Source of the DNA: Acorus gramineus
Taxonomy: Eukaryota; Streptophyta; Magnoliopsida; Acorales; Acoraceae
Direction of reading: 5' to 3'
DNA: 64,000 bases
Assembly: GCA_030737835.1 (NCBI GenBank)
Contig: CM060847.1
Coordinates: 26,136,104 to 26,200,103 of the forward strand
In this document: positions 32,958 to 44,171 of the stretch, piece after piece
Layout: each line of letters starts with the position of its first letter
Numbering within the stretch: the first letter of the stretch is position 1
Made by a program: the position numbers and the translations under genes
Notes under the pieces: model-generated
Told to the model about the DNA's origin: nothing
Database searches by the model: none
Seen by the model: the letters and a program-made list of their open reading frames with translations, nothing else

Positions 32958-33999
32958 TTGGTTGAGGGAGGTGGACACGATCTTCGCGGCCATGCTTTGC
33001 ACTGATCGCCAGCGAGTCTCCCTGGCCACCTTTATGCTGAAGGGTAACGCCGCCGACTGGTGGGCTACCCGAGTGGTGGACATCCCAGAGGGAGTGGAGC
33101 AGCTTTCTTGGGCAGGATTCCGGAGGTATTTCTTGGAGGAGTACTTCCCGTTCTCGACGCGCCAGATCGTGATGCGGGAGTTCGAGCAGTTGACGCAGGG
33201 CTCCATGTCGGTTGCTGACTACTCTACGCGCTTCACGAGGCTTTCCAGGTTCGCTCCAGCCTTGGTGATAGATGAGGAGACGCGGTGCCGTCGTTTTGAG
33301 TTGGGTCTCAGCAGCGCCATCCGGGTGCACGTCACCTCCCAGGCATTCTCGAGGTTCTCGGACTTGGTGTCTCGAGCGAAGACGGTCGAGCGAGACCTCG
33401 GGATCATCGTGGGGGTTCCGACCCCTTCTGCAGATCAGGGTCCTTCCGGGAGTCGGGACCAGGGGCAGCGCAAGAAGAAGAGGCCCCGCTTCGATCAGTC
33501 AGCGGCTGCCTCTCCTCCAGCAGATGCGGTGCCAGTGTGGGATCCAGCACCCATTGCAGCAGTGCCCATCCAGTCCAGGCAGCCGGAGAAGCGGCGCTGC
33601 TTCCATTGTCAGCGCATCGGGCATATCAGATACAATTGCCCTGATGCTGGCCGACCCCACGTGCTACCTCAGCAGCCGCAGTTTTTACAGCAGCAGCTTC
33701 CGCGCCAGCAGCAGCAGCCACAGGGTGGTCGAGTTGACCAGTGGAGGCAGCCAGTGCAGCCGGCGAGGCATGCCCCTGCTCCTCAGCCGCGGTTGGTCCA
33801 GGGCAGAGTTGCAGCGCTTACGGCCGAGGAGGCGCAGCTTTCGGGTATCATGGTTCGAGGTATTATCTTGTGTTCCCAGCTCTCTAGTAATAGGATATAT
33901 GTGTGGGTGTGTGTTTGGTTGCTGTTATGCAAGTGTGTGTGGTATTTTGGTGAGCGAGTGTCAAGAGTGGTTGTTTGGGTTAAGGAAGCCGGGTTGTAG
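32773..33999 (+). pseudogene. LTR-gag chimeric ORF (capsid region and zinc knuckle)
   Basis: An open frame of 408 codons. The first 60 or so residues are translated LTR GC block (Arg/Ala/Gly-rich, no domain). From WLREVDTIFAAML onward it is retrotransposon gag: the capsid-like region (LATFMLKGNAADWWATRV, FEQLTQGSMSVADYSTRF, FELGLSSAIRVHV), a basic linker, then a CX2CX4HX4C knuckle (CFHCQRIGHIRYNC, 33598-33639) and a Q-rich tail. The gag part has no internal stop. The N-terminal 140 or so residues of gag are missing compared with the copy at 59720. The initiating ATG at 32773 is in LTR sequence, so translation is doubtful. The tail after GIILCSQLSS leaves coding sequence: in complete chromoviruses the protease would follow here. 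Confidence 0.75.
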
Positions 34000-34640
34000 C
34001 CGTCCTGGCAGAGAGTTCCCATCAGTAGGTACCACCGATGCAGTCGGAGGGGTACTGAATCTGGGAGTATACCAGGTAGGGGCTACCCGGGGGGAGATTA
34101 TTGAATGGTGCCGCGAGCGTGGAATCGCTCTCCCCTTCGTTGGATCCGCGTAGTACAGCCCCGGCGTTAGACAGGCTCCCGGTCAGAGGACCAGGCGAGC
34201 TACGGAGCGGGGAGAGGCTACCGGTGGACCAGGGGTGAAGAGCAGTCTAAGTCTCTCCCAAAGTCCCAAAATGTCTCCCTTCGGGAGTGAGGGTGTGGAT
34301 GAGGCGAAGACGGGTCGCTCGTGACCAAATTGTTGATTCGACCATTCCCGATGATGTTGGGTTCGGTCTTGTAAATGATGTTGAAGGACATCGTTGGGTG
34401 ATCACCTAGAGATAGATGATCCGGAGGGGTTAGTAGTGTTCTTTAAATGATGTCTTCTTCTAGTATTCCTTTCTGGATTAAGGGGCCTTGTGAGGTTAGT
34501 GTTGAAACCCGGGCTAGGGTACTTCGTGTTCCTTGTTTGGTTGTCGGGGTATCCTATATCGGGATTTCATGGTGCCCTCTCGAGGTTTCTTTTCCCAGGC
34601 AAGGGATACCATGGAAGCATCAAATGGATGGAAGATCAGG
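34000..34640 (+). repeat. LTR-like modules between gag and pol remnant
   Basis: 34015-34330 carries the 'cccatcagtaggtacc..ggagaggctaccggtggaccagggg' module, ending in a 'gggagtgagggtgtgg' tract. 34475-34600 carries the 'gaaacccgggctagggtacttcgtgttcc' module. Both resemble LTR modules at 37334-37655 and 37790-38060, in the same orientation. Confidence 0.75.
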
Positions 34641-34668
34641 TGTGAGTTTTGGTGGGGGTTAAGGCCTT

Positions 34669-35220
34669 TTGGGCCGAGTGATTTCTAGTGAAGGCATATC
34701 TGTGGACCCGGGCAAGACGCTCGTCGCGTCAAATTGGCGTCGACCATCGAACCCCGCAAGGATTCAGAGCTTCCCGAGTTTGGCGAGTTATTGCAGGAGG
34801 TTTGACGAGGGACTCTCGAAGATAGCTGTTCCTCTTAACCGCCTTACTTGGAAGGATGTCCGGTTCGAGTGGTCCCCGTCTTGCGAGGAGAGCTTCCTGG
34901 AGTTTTATCGGAGGCTCACCTCAGCGCCAATTCTTACCCTTCCGTCTTGGAGGGGTGGGTTCGCAGTTGGGTAAAGGTGTGTCCACGATCCTGCTCACGT
35001 CATCCCGTTCGAGCCGCTCGTCTCTGAGCCGGACAGTCATTCGTGGAGCAGTCGATTGAGATCATGGACCGCCGCGTGAGGAGGCTCTGCACCGAGACCG
35101 TCCAGTAGGTCGAGGTGCGATGGCAGCACCGTTCCGGTGTCGAGGACACTTGGGAGCTCAAGGATGCCAGGTGTGACGCGTATCCGCATCTTTTCCCCTC
35201 CTAGATGTTTTTGCATATTT
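34669..35220 (+). pseudogene. Pol remnant: RT/RNase H scrap plus integrase tail and chromodomain
   Basis: 34669-34974 reads in one frame as the RT-RNase H connection of Ty3/gypsy (SFPSLASYCRRFDEGLSKIAVPLNRL, WSPSCEESFLEF, LTSAPILTLPSW). It is followed without gap by broken integrase-tail and chromodomain sequence (35030-35200). The join matches that at 62161 and, on the other strand, 29620-28999. Confidence 0.78.
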
Positions 35221-35235
35221 TGAAGACAAAATTTC

Positions 35236-35250
35236 CTAAGGGGGGAAGAA
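35236..35250 (+). other. Polypurine tract
   Basis: CTAAGGGGGGAAGAA directly before the 3' LTR. Confidence 0.85.
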
Positions 35251-38200
35251 TGTTATATATGTGTCACTTTTAACCTGCTGGTAACCGTTGGAGCATTCTG
35301 GCAGTTTTTCGTTTTTTTTTCAGTTTTCGATCGGAACCGCTAAAATTTCGGGCTGTTAGCTATCGTCCTGAGTTAGAGGACTCTGATTGAAAATTTAACT
35401 GCATATTTGTTGTCCTGGTGCCATTTTAAGCCACTCACGAAAATTTCGTTGAATTCCGGTAACGTTTCCAAAATTTTGCAGTTCCGGGGCGTATCCGGGT
35501 ATTTTAAGTGACTTGCTTTATAAGTGAGATCTAAAATTAGATTGGCACTATTCATCATCCCTACCAAATGAAATCTCTCTCTCCCCTCTCTCCTTTTCTT
35601 TGATTTGAGCCCCTTAGAGCCCTCAAACCCAAAAACCTAAAGCATAAAAAGTGTAGATCGGGTTCCGATATACACCCCTGTGCTTTCAAATCTGGATTCC
35701 GAGGAGTTTGGCCCCTTCATCCCCCCTCTTTCCTTCCTCTGTTTTGGGCCATATCGGAGGCCGAGAGAGATCCGGGCGTTAGAAGCCTTTTGAGAGAGGT
35801 TTCGGTGCGCGGAGAGCAACCGGACTTCGCTTCCTCCCCTTGGTAAGCCTCTTTTTCCTCTCTTTCTTGTATAGATGTATGTTTGGAGGTTGGTTTGAGG
35901 TTGGGAGGCGGTCGGCGGCGGTGGGTTGCCGTCGGAGGGCTGTGGAGGGTGGTCGGAGGCCTTGGGGTGGCCGGTGGTGGGAGCTGGGCGGTCCGGGCAG
36001 GTTGGGTGGCTGTCCCGGAAGAGTTGGCAGCGGGCGCAGCAGGCAGGCGCACCAGGTGGCCGGGCGCGCGAGTGCGTGCGCGTAGGCGTGCGCTCGGGTA
36101 GTGCTGCAGGCGTGCTGGGCGCGCTGGGTAGGGGCTAGCTCGGGTAGGATGGCTGCGGGCTGTGCGAGCAGGGCAGGCCGGCTGGGCAGGCCATGCTCGG
36201 GTAGCTGGCAGGGGGCGCTCGGGCATCAGGCGGGCAGTGCCCACGCGGGCAGTGCCCAGGCGTGCAGGCGAGCGGTGCTCGGGCCACTCAGCGATGCGCG
36301 CAGGCAGGTAGCGCGGGCAGCAGCGCGGGCAGGCTGCAGGCGCGCTGGGCGCGTGCTGCCAGGCGCGCTGGGCGCGTGTTACGTGGGGCGTGCGCGTGGG
36401 CGCTGGGTGAGGGTCCCGGTGCTGGGCGGTGAGCGCCGGGCGCTGGGTCGCGAATACCGGGTGCTGGGCGAGGGTGCTGAGCGCTGGGTGCTGGGGCGCT
36501 GGGCGCTGGGCACCGCAGAGGGCATGCGCGCGGGGCGTTGGGCAGAGGCACAGGCGTGCGCGCGGGTAGAAGCTGGTGGTGCGCGCAGAGTGCGTGCGGG
36601 ATGGAGTTGGTGGTGCGCACGGGGTGCGCACGGGGTGAGGCGCTGGGCGCGCCGGGCGTGCGGTGTGCTCGCGTGGTGCGCGCGGGCTGCTGCGGCGGGG
36701 CGCAGTGGGCGCGCGGCGCACCGGGTGGCTCGACTGCGGGTCCATGCGTGCGGGCAGGGGCCCGACGGTGCGCCTAGGTGCGCGGGAGGAGGCGCGGCGG
36801 CGCATCCGGGGGCGGGTGGCCGTGCGGGTGGTTGCCGTGGGTTCGGGAGTGAGTCGGGGTGCTCGGGCTAACGTGCGTACGGGCCGTATGTACGTTTGCC
36901 CGAGTGTTGGGTTCTTTCGGTGTATTTTGAGTATTTTGATGTATTTGTGTATTTTACTCACCGTATAAATGCCTGTCTTGCAGATCTTGACGGACGGTCG
37001 CGCGACGACCCGGATTCCGGTGAGTGGGACAATCCAACCCAGTAGAGAGGCGTTATACGCACTTGGGCATATACCGACCTCTCCTGGGGCGCCATGGAAT
37101 TATATTAACCTGTTGTAATGTGTACTCCATGCGAGCATGATTGATATGTAGAATGCATGCTACCCTAGACTTTGCATGTTAGGGACTTGCACCCTTAGGA
37201 TATGTGTAAGAGCCATGCATCATGTCCCCCTGTTCTCATGCTAGGAAGCCTTGGCCTATGCATGTGTCCTACTAGTTTATTTATTAAATTAAATGCTAGT
37301 ATATGTTTAATTGCATGCCTTAGATAATATTATAGGGAGGGGCCTTGCGAGGTCAACATTGAGACCCGGGTTAGGGTACTCCGTGTTCCTTGTTTGGTTG
37401 TCGGGATGTCCTGTATCGGGACCTCATGCTGCCCTCCCAAGGTTCTTGTCCCAATAATATTATATCTCTAATTGATAATTAATGATTTACCCCTTGTATG
37501 ATTATTAGCATCTTAGTGAATATTATAGGGGAGGGGCCTCGCGAGGACAGCGGTGAGACCCGGGCTAGGGTACTCCGTGTTCCTTGTTTGGTTGTCGGGG
37601 TGTCCTATATCGGGAACTCACGCTGCCCTCCCAAGTTTCTTTCCCCCAGTAATATTCCAACCTTGCTATTATTGTACATGTTCCCCGCATCTTGGTTATG
37701 CGCCTTGGAGGAATTCTGAAGAGTTCATGACATTTGAGTTGTAGAGATGTGTTGTCGGCGGATCCGAGTGGATCATATGCGTATGGATAGGCTGTTCTGT
37801 TTCCCTTCGTTGGATCCGTGTAGAGACTGCGCTGAAGTTGTGGGTGAAAGCCAAGCGGCCTACGGAGTGGAGGAGAGACTATCGGTGGACCAAGGGTGAC
37901 CAACAGCCTAGTCAGTCCCAAAATCCTATGTCACCCGTGGTAGGGTGAGGGTGAGGGTGTAGTGGGTTGGCGATGAGCGACCCGCTGGATTTGTCTATGG
38001 GTGATTATCAGTCCCAATATCCTGCGTCACCTGTTGAGGGGTGAGGGTGAGGGTGTGGTGGGTCGTCGGTGAGCGACTCCCTGGATTATGTTGTTCCTGC
38101 CACTTAGAGGCTGGATAAATAATTGAATTGTGGTCAATATTGTCTGTGATGCATGGGTTGTGCTGTTCACTGAGCGTGTGGCTCACCCCTCGCATATGTT

Positions 38201-38606
38201 TTCCCCAGTTGTCACTGAGCCGGAGCCGGAGCAGCAGGTGGAGCCGTTCGAGGGATTCCTTCAGTAGCGGAGCAGCGCTACGTTCCGCGAGTGCCAGAGG
38301 GTATCAGAATCCCTTCTTGGCTGTATGTATTTTATTTCCGTGCTTGGCACGCGTTTGTATATATTCAGTTGTATTGTGTATATTGGCTCTCACAGGACAG
38401 ATGATTGAGTATCGAGTCTGTAGTATGTTTATTTACAGATTCAGTCTTTTGCTTCCGCATTTGGTGTATATATCATGTCAGCCTCTTTGTTGTCTGTGTG
38501 TCATTCTGGTTGCTTGTGTATGATATATTATTGACCTCCTGTATAGATTCTGATATTTTATATACACTTGCCGCATCTCGGGGACGGCCGCCCTGGGGCG
38601 TGACAT
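35251..38606 (+). repeat. 3' LTR, complete
   Basis: 3356 bp. Promoter TTTATAAG near 35517, donor-like site 35843, GC block about 36020-36860, mini-exon-like 36984-37019. Two copies of the GTTCCTTGTTTGGTTGTCGG module (37334-37460 and 37527-37655), then GGGTGA units and the terminal-exon acceptor. Confidence 0.93.
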
Positions 38607-41290
38607 ACACCCTCACCCTCACCCCTCAATAGGTGACATAGGATATTGGGACTAACAATCTAGTGGGTCGCTACATCGCCAACCCACCACACCCTCACCC
38701 TCACCCCTCAATGGGTGACATAGGATATTGGGACTGACTAGGCTGATGGTCACCCTTGGTCCACCGATAGTCTCTCCCCCACTCCGTAGGCCGCTTGGCC
38801 TTCACCCACACTTCAGCACAGTCCGTCACAAATATCGGGAGGCGCCTACTGATGGGAGCCCTCGGAAGGGACAGCCTTTCTAACGCTGGGGCAGTCTCTA
38901 CAAGGATCCAACGAAGGGAACAGAACAGCCTATCCATCGCATATGATCCACTCGGATCCACTGACAAATACATCTCTACAACTCTAATGTCCTGAATTCC
39001 TCAGAATTCCTCCAGGGCGCATAACCAAGATGCGGGGAACATGCATTATAATAATAAAGAGGTTGGAATATTAACGGGGAAAGAATCCTTGGGAGGGCAG
39101 TGTGAGGTCCCGATATAGGACATCCCGACAACCAAACAAAGAACACGGAGTACCCTAGCCCGGGTCTCACCGCTGTCCTCGCGAGGCCCCTCCCCTATAA
39201 TATTCACTAAGACAGGCTAATAATCACATGCTCGCATTTTATTTAAATAAATTAAACTAAATAGGAACATGCATCGGTCGGGGCTTTCCTAGCATGGAAA
39301 CATGATAACAGGGTGCATGGTTCTTATACGGGTCCTAAGGGTATAAGTCCCTAGCATACAAATCTAGGGTGGCATGCATACTACAGATTATCATGCTTAC
39401 ATAGTTTTCATATTAAACAGGTTAATATTTACTATGGTGCCCCAGGGGAGGACGGTACACGCCCAAGTGCATGTAACGCCTCCCTACTGGGTTGGATCGT
39501 CCCACTCACCGGAGATCGGGTCGTCGCGCGACCGTCCGTCAAGATCTGCAAGACAGGGTATCAACTTGGTGAGTAAAATCCACAAACACATCAAAAATAC
39601 GCTAAAAATACCCAACACTCGGGCAAACGTACATACGGCCCGTACGCACGCTAGCCCGAGCACCCCGACTCACTCCCGCACCCCCGGCAACCACCCGCAC
39701 GGCCACCCGCCCCCGGATGCACCGCCGCGCCCCAGCCCGCGCACCCAGGCGCCCTGCCGAGCCCCTGCCCGCACGCCAGGACACGCCGCCGAGCTCTCCG
39801 GGTGCACCGCGCGTCCACTGCGCCCCAGCGCAGCAACCCGCGCGCACACCGCATGCCCCGCGCGCCCAGCGCCTCCGCTGCCCTCGCCTCGCTCCGCGCG
39901 CACCACCGCTCGCATCACCCACTCGACCAGCAGTTCGCCCAGCCCCGGGTGCACCCGTGCGCACTGCGCCCCAGCGCAGCGCACCGCACGCGCACCCTGG
40001 CCGCTCGCACCCACTGCTCACCTCACCGCGCGCACGCCTGCGCCTCTACCCAGCACCCCGCGCGCATGCTCCTGCACGGTGCTCAGCGCCCAGCGCCCCA
40101 GCGCCTAGCACCTAACACCCTCGCCCAGCACACCCAGCACGCCCAGCACCCGGGACCCTCACCCAGCGCCCACGCGCACGCTCGGCAACACGCGCCCAGC
40201 GCGCCTGCCAGCCTGCCCCCGCTACTTGCCCGCGCTGCCTGCCTGCGCGCATCGCCGAGTGGCCCGAGCACCGCTCGCCTGCTGCCCGAGCACTGCCTGC
40301 CAGCTGCCCGCCTACCCAGCGCGCCTAGCACGCCCCCTGCACCACCCGAGCGCATGCCCGCGCGCTCGCGCTCGCGCGCCCGGCCACCTGATGCGCTGCC
40401 TGCTGCCCCCGCTGCCATCCTGCCCGGGACAGACCACCAACCTGTCCGAGCACCTCTACCACCAACCACCGGCCACCAATGGCCTCCGACCGCAACCACC
40501 ACCAACAGCCACCCACAGCCGCCGACCACCGCCCAACCTCAAAACCACCCTCCTAGCAAGCATCTAAGCCAAAAAAAAATAAGGAAAGAGAGCTTATTCG
40601 GTTGCTCTCCGCGCACCGAAACACCTCTCCAAGGGTCTCCACCACCAAGACCTCTTCCCACCCTCTGAAATGGCTCAGATCTGAGGAGAAGAGAGGGCGG
40701 GAGAAAGGGCAAGACTCACCGGAATTCGAATCCGAAAACACCGGGGTGTAGATCGGGACCGGATCTATCCTTTCTATGTTTTGGGTTTTAAGTTCTAAGC
40801 CCTCTAGGTGGCTCAAAACTAAGAAAAAGAGAGAGGGGGGAGAGAGAAATTCCAAGGGAGAAGATGATGAATAGTGTAGGGCAACTTTTAGATTCACTTA
40901 AATAAGTCAAACCACCCTTAGATTAGGGTAATCAAGGTTAATTAGGGTTTTAAGCTTGATTAATGAGTTAAGTGGGTTTTGACTTGGGTCAACTCAACCA
41001 CAAATAAAAACAAAAGGGGTTGACCAAGTCCATGGGCCCACTTTGACCAAGTCCACTCTCCCAATGACTTCTCGCTCGGTCAAAACCCGGATACGCCACG
41101 GAACTACGATATTCTGAAACGTTACCGGAATTCGACGAAATTTTCGTGAGAGGCTTGGAATGGCACCAGGACACATAATATGCAGTTACATTTTCAATCG
41201 GAGCCCTCAATCTCAGGGCGATAGCTAACAACCCGAAATTTTAGCGGTTCCGATCGAAAAACGAAAAAAACTGAAAAACTGCCAGAATGG
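38607..41290 (-). repeat. 5' LTR of the minus element, part 2
   Basis: Continues after the TACAC duplication: GGGTGA units, one GTTCCTTG module (39085-39195), mini-exon region (about 39505-39552), GC block 39690-40440 and promoter region with the extra segment. It stops at GCCAGAATGG, about 45 bp short of the LTR start, where copia LTR sequence begins. Confidence 0.88.
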
Positions 41291-41403
41291 TGGGGCAGTA
41301 ATGGGAGTGTTATGGAATAGAAGAGTGGGGGAGGTTATGGAGTTGAAGAGTGGGGGGAGGTTATGGGTTAGAGAAGTGGTGGTTATCCACCATATTCACA
41401 ACA
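41291..41403 (-). repeat. Copia 5' LTR remnant
   Basis: Nearly identical to 20342-20454, ending in CATATTCACAACA. It marks the original far end of the copia element now 21 kb from its 3' LTR. The junction with the chromovirus LTR shares only TGG, consistent with illegitimate recombination. Confidence 0.88.
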
Positions 41404-41849
41404 GGAAGGTAATAATTGCCCTGAAAAATCGTGAACCCCAAGAATTGAAGAGGCGCCATAAAAAGGTTTCTTCGAAAACACAAGCAAATGCAACGTGTAA
41501 TTAAACAGGAAGAGGGATGTTAGCCATCAAATCCCCTATTAATCAGAAGATCCCGAAGTGACAGACAACTATGTCCCCGAATCTCTGAGTTGCCCGTAAT
41601 CAAATCATGGTTGTTTATATCTTCTGCTCTCCCGAAAATTTAAAAGAGCAGAAAAAAGAGGGCATCTATGAAGAGAAAAATTTACATCCTTTCAAAAGTC
41701 AACACGTATCAAAGACTAAGCGGGTGTAAACCATTGCGCTCGGTAACTGATAACCTGACTCAACAAATGTAGAACTAAGAAATGTCGAATAGGCACGCTC
41801 GAGGAGGTGAGACATGACCAGATTAGTCTCTCCACGAGGTGACTCAGGT
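41404..41849 (+). other. Non-coding 3' interior of the TAT-like remnant
   Basis: No ORF of note. It continues the host sequence left of the copia element and leads into the right LTR-like segment. Confidence 0.4.
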
Positions 41850-42330
41850 CTGTTCGAGACAGTCTTACACTTCGAGGACAAATGCCAAATTATGGTTCGA
41901 GTATGATCTCGAATCCCGAGTAGACGAAGACCACGAACAGAACCTCTGAAATGGTTAAATGTCCATTAAGTCAGTAACCATCACGTTGTTGAGTAAGGCC
42001 CATTATCCGTTTAATCGGGGTAATTAGAGCGGTTACCACAAAACTCACCCACTAACAACCATTAAAGGGAAAGACTATTACAACGGCTACTTAGGCATTA
42101 AACCTTATAAAAGGGAAGGAAATACATCAAAAAGAGGTATGAGTTTTATCAGTTAACAAGCCACCTAAAGAGTGAGATTATATTCTTCAATTCCCTTATT
42201 GACTTTAAGCATTGGAGTCCTTGGCCAGCACTACACCGGTATCCCCTTTTTTCATTTTGAGTGATGGAATCACATTCGGTTGAGTCCAGATTCAGAAGGA
42301 AGGCTCCACCCGTTTACGTTGATTGAAGGG
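41850..42330 (+). repeat. LTR-like segment of the TAT-type element, right copy
   Basis: Matches 17115-17500 from 'tacacttcgaggacaaatg' through the TTATAAAAGGGAAGG promoter to about 42215, then continues about 110 bp further ('ggccagcactacaccggtatcccc'), which the left copy lacks. The end is approximate. Confidence 0.6.
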
Positions 42331-42459
42331 GGAATTATCCTCTTCAGATGATGAAAATATTTTTTTCAATGTCATACTTTAAATTTTGTATTATTTTAAC
42401 ATTTCTATACTCCAGTATCCTAAAGCACGACAATATGGATAAACATTTTCATCTTAATG

Positions 42460-42631
42460 GCACAGTCGTAATTTTTCAGTCTGTTAATTTTCAAGGAGCA
42501 CCTTCTTATTATTTATTCACTCATCTATACCCAAAAAATTGTAGGCACGGTCGTATTTTTGTCTATCTATTAATTTTGTAAGGAACACCTTCCTATTATT
42601 CATTCATTCATCTATACCCAAAAAAAATTCA
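42460..42631. repeat. Imperfect tandem duplication, unit about 86 bp
   Basis: Two adjacent copies containing 'gcac(a/g)gtcgta.tttt', 'attaattttg.aaggaacacctt', 'cattcatctatacccaaaaa'. Surroundings are AT-rich and unassigned. Confidence 0.7.
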
Positions 42632-42654
42632 GACGTTACACAATAACGACAAAT

Positions 42655-44170
42655 TCAATTAGTTGGGTTATGTGTATATAGTCCCTCAAGTTCTAACTTT
42701 TTCAAAAAAAGGTCCCTTATATTTATAAAAGGTCCTTGACAGAAACGGCCAATTTTGTCCTTTTCTGGGATATTTGAAGTTCTGCCCCTAGTTTCTACCA
42801 ATTTCACAATTAGGTCCCTATCTGTGTTACAAACATATCCGGAATTCAGATTTCCATATTTATAACCAGGACTCACAATGTGCCGATCCCCTAGGACAAG
42901 CTTCACCGAGAATTCCCACCCGCCCAGAACCACCATAAGCTTAGGCGGGAAGAACATCTCTGGATTTGCCCAGAGCTCCACCCTTATCGAGGATCCAATC
43001 CTCTACTCCCCCAGCACCTACGAGAACGACAAAAGGTGGTTGAGACCATCCACCAGCCTTCAAACCACCGCCTTCGTTAGCTACACCAGAGGTAAACCCA
43101 CAAGATGTACGGTAACCTGATCCCCTTCCGAATCACTGGATTCAAAGGAGAGTGGGCAAGCTTTGAAAGAGATAGGAAGACCCAGGAATTCCAAGCTCTT
43201 CTCAGCCAGGATCAGGTCCTTGGCTACCCGGGTCAGAAAGAATACCAGGCGCAATAAAGGACCTAGATCCTCAGAAGACTGGAAGTCGATACTTTCCCAA
43301 CGACAACTCAATTGCCGAACAATGGAGTCTCATCCACCTTCAAAGCCTTCCACCCAAGAAAGCAAGACACTGCATTTAAACAGGGTCTCTTTGTTTGCCA
43401 AGTCTAAATCCAAGGGAATGACAACCTTGGGCAATGAAGGGGCCACCACAGCCTTCGCTAGGCCCGGTCCTCCATAGATGACCCGCTGGGAACCCACAAC
43501 TCTATTCATCAAGCAGGCATCACTTCTATGCCCGAGTTGTTGGCAAGTCCAACACCTTGGAGGCTCCCGGTAGTCCCTCGCAATGTGGCCCTTCCCGAGA
43601 CACAAGAAGCAAACAGGGGAATTGCGGTTATACCGCTGGCCAACAAAACCCCTCTGAGAACCCCCCGCCCCTGCCAACCCCTTGGAGAGGCTGGTCCCTT
43701 CTCTTTCCTCCTCTTGATCGTTATCCATGGGTTCTCCCCCGACTCCCCATCCTGGGTAACGGGGGCTCCCACACACCTTTAGACTCCAATTGTAGGCGGT
43801 CCGCCTAGGCCCCTTTTGACAGTGGCCCGAAGGGCCACCTCCTCCTCCTCCACCTGCGCCTCCATTGTGCCGCTATCTCCAGCTCCGCTCGCACCACTAG
43901 GCCCAGCTTCTCCCCTATTACACTCTTCAGAAGGAGGTTTCCCGCAATAGAGGCCCTCACTTCCGTTTGCACCACAGGGGTGGCCTGCCCCCGGCACTAA
44001 GCATCGTTGTCATCGACCGTGACTTCTTCTAGGATGGTTTCAAGCCTCCACTCGGGAAGACCCACTCCACGCGGTCTATTACCTCCGGTTTCGCTAGCTC
44101 CAGCTCCGTTCTTTCCAACTCCATTTCCAACGCAACCAGCACCTCCAGCTCCCCTCCCTCCAGCCCATAG
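42655..44170 (-). pseudogene. Degenerate zinc-knuckle ORF1 of LINE-like type
   Basis: The best-preserved part (43776-43330) has two adjacent CCHC knuckles (CFLCLGKGHIARDYR, where the last C is replaced by Y, and CWTCQQLGHRSDAC), followed by IPLDLDLANKETLFKCSVLLSW. The double knuckle followed by an RRM-like segment is characteristic of plant L1-type ORF1 relatives. Flanking pieces in other frames (44170-44029, 43997-43779, 43311-43081, 42981-42655) suggest a continuous but frame-broken gene. No endonuclease or RT is present. Confidence 0.5.
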
Positions 44171-44171
44171 T

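Larger units (their letters stand above)
31818..38606 (+). mobile_element. Non-autonomous chromovirus element, plus strand
   Basis: 6789 bp with TACAC duplicated on both sides. Its 5' LTR is cut short inside the GC block and joined directly to gag; the 3' LTR (35251-38606) is complete. PBS, leader and gag N-terminus are therefore missing. As no 3' part of the 5' LTR remains, the deletion happened after integration. Confidence 0.9.
24350..41290 (-). mobile_element. Non-autonomous chromovirus element, minus strand, heavily nested
   Basis: In element order: 5' LTR (41290-38607 plus 31817-31170), PBS 31163-31151, internal region to 28981, then 3' LTR (28980-28399 plus 25152-24350). The solo LTR 25153-28398 and the complete element 31818-38606 are inserted in its two LTRs. 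Its 5' LTR lacks the first 45 or so bases, and its 3' LTR has an internal deletion at about 24935 and a damaged end. No TSD can be tested because both outer ends are altered. Confidence 0.8.
20143..41403 (-). mobile_element. Ty1/copia retrotransposon, split and partly deleted
   Basis: Outer ends: 3' LTR at 20143-20454 and a 113-bp remnant of the 5' LTR at 41291-41403, both ending in CATATTCACAACA on the plus strand. The flanks AGAAG (left) and GGAAG (right) match at four of five bases and may be the target duplication. The chromovirus nest 22910-41290 lies inside. Gag, protease and most of integrase are missing, removed by a deletion that also clipped the chromovirus LTR. Confidence 0.7.
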
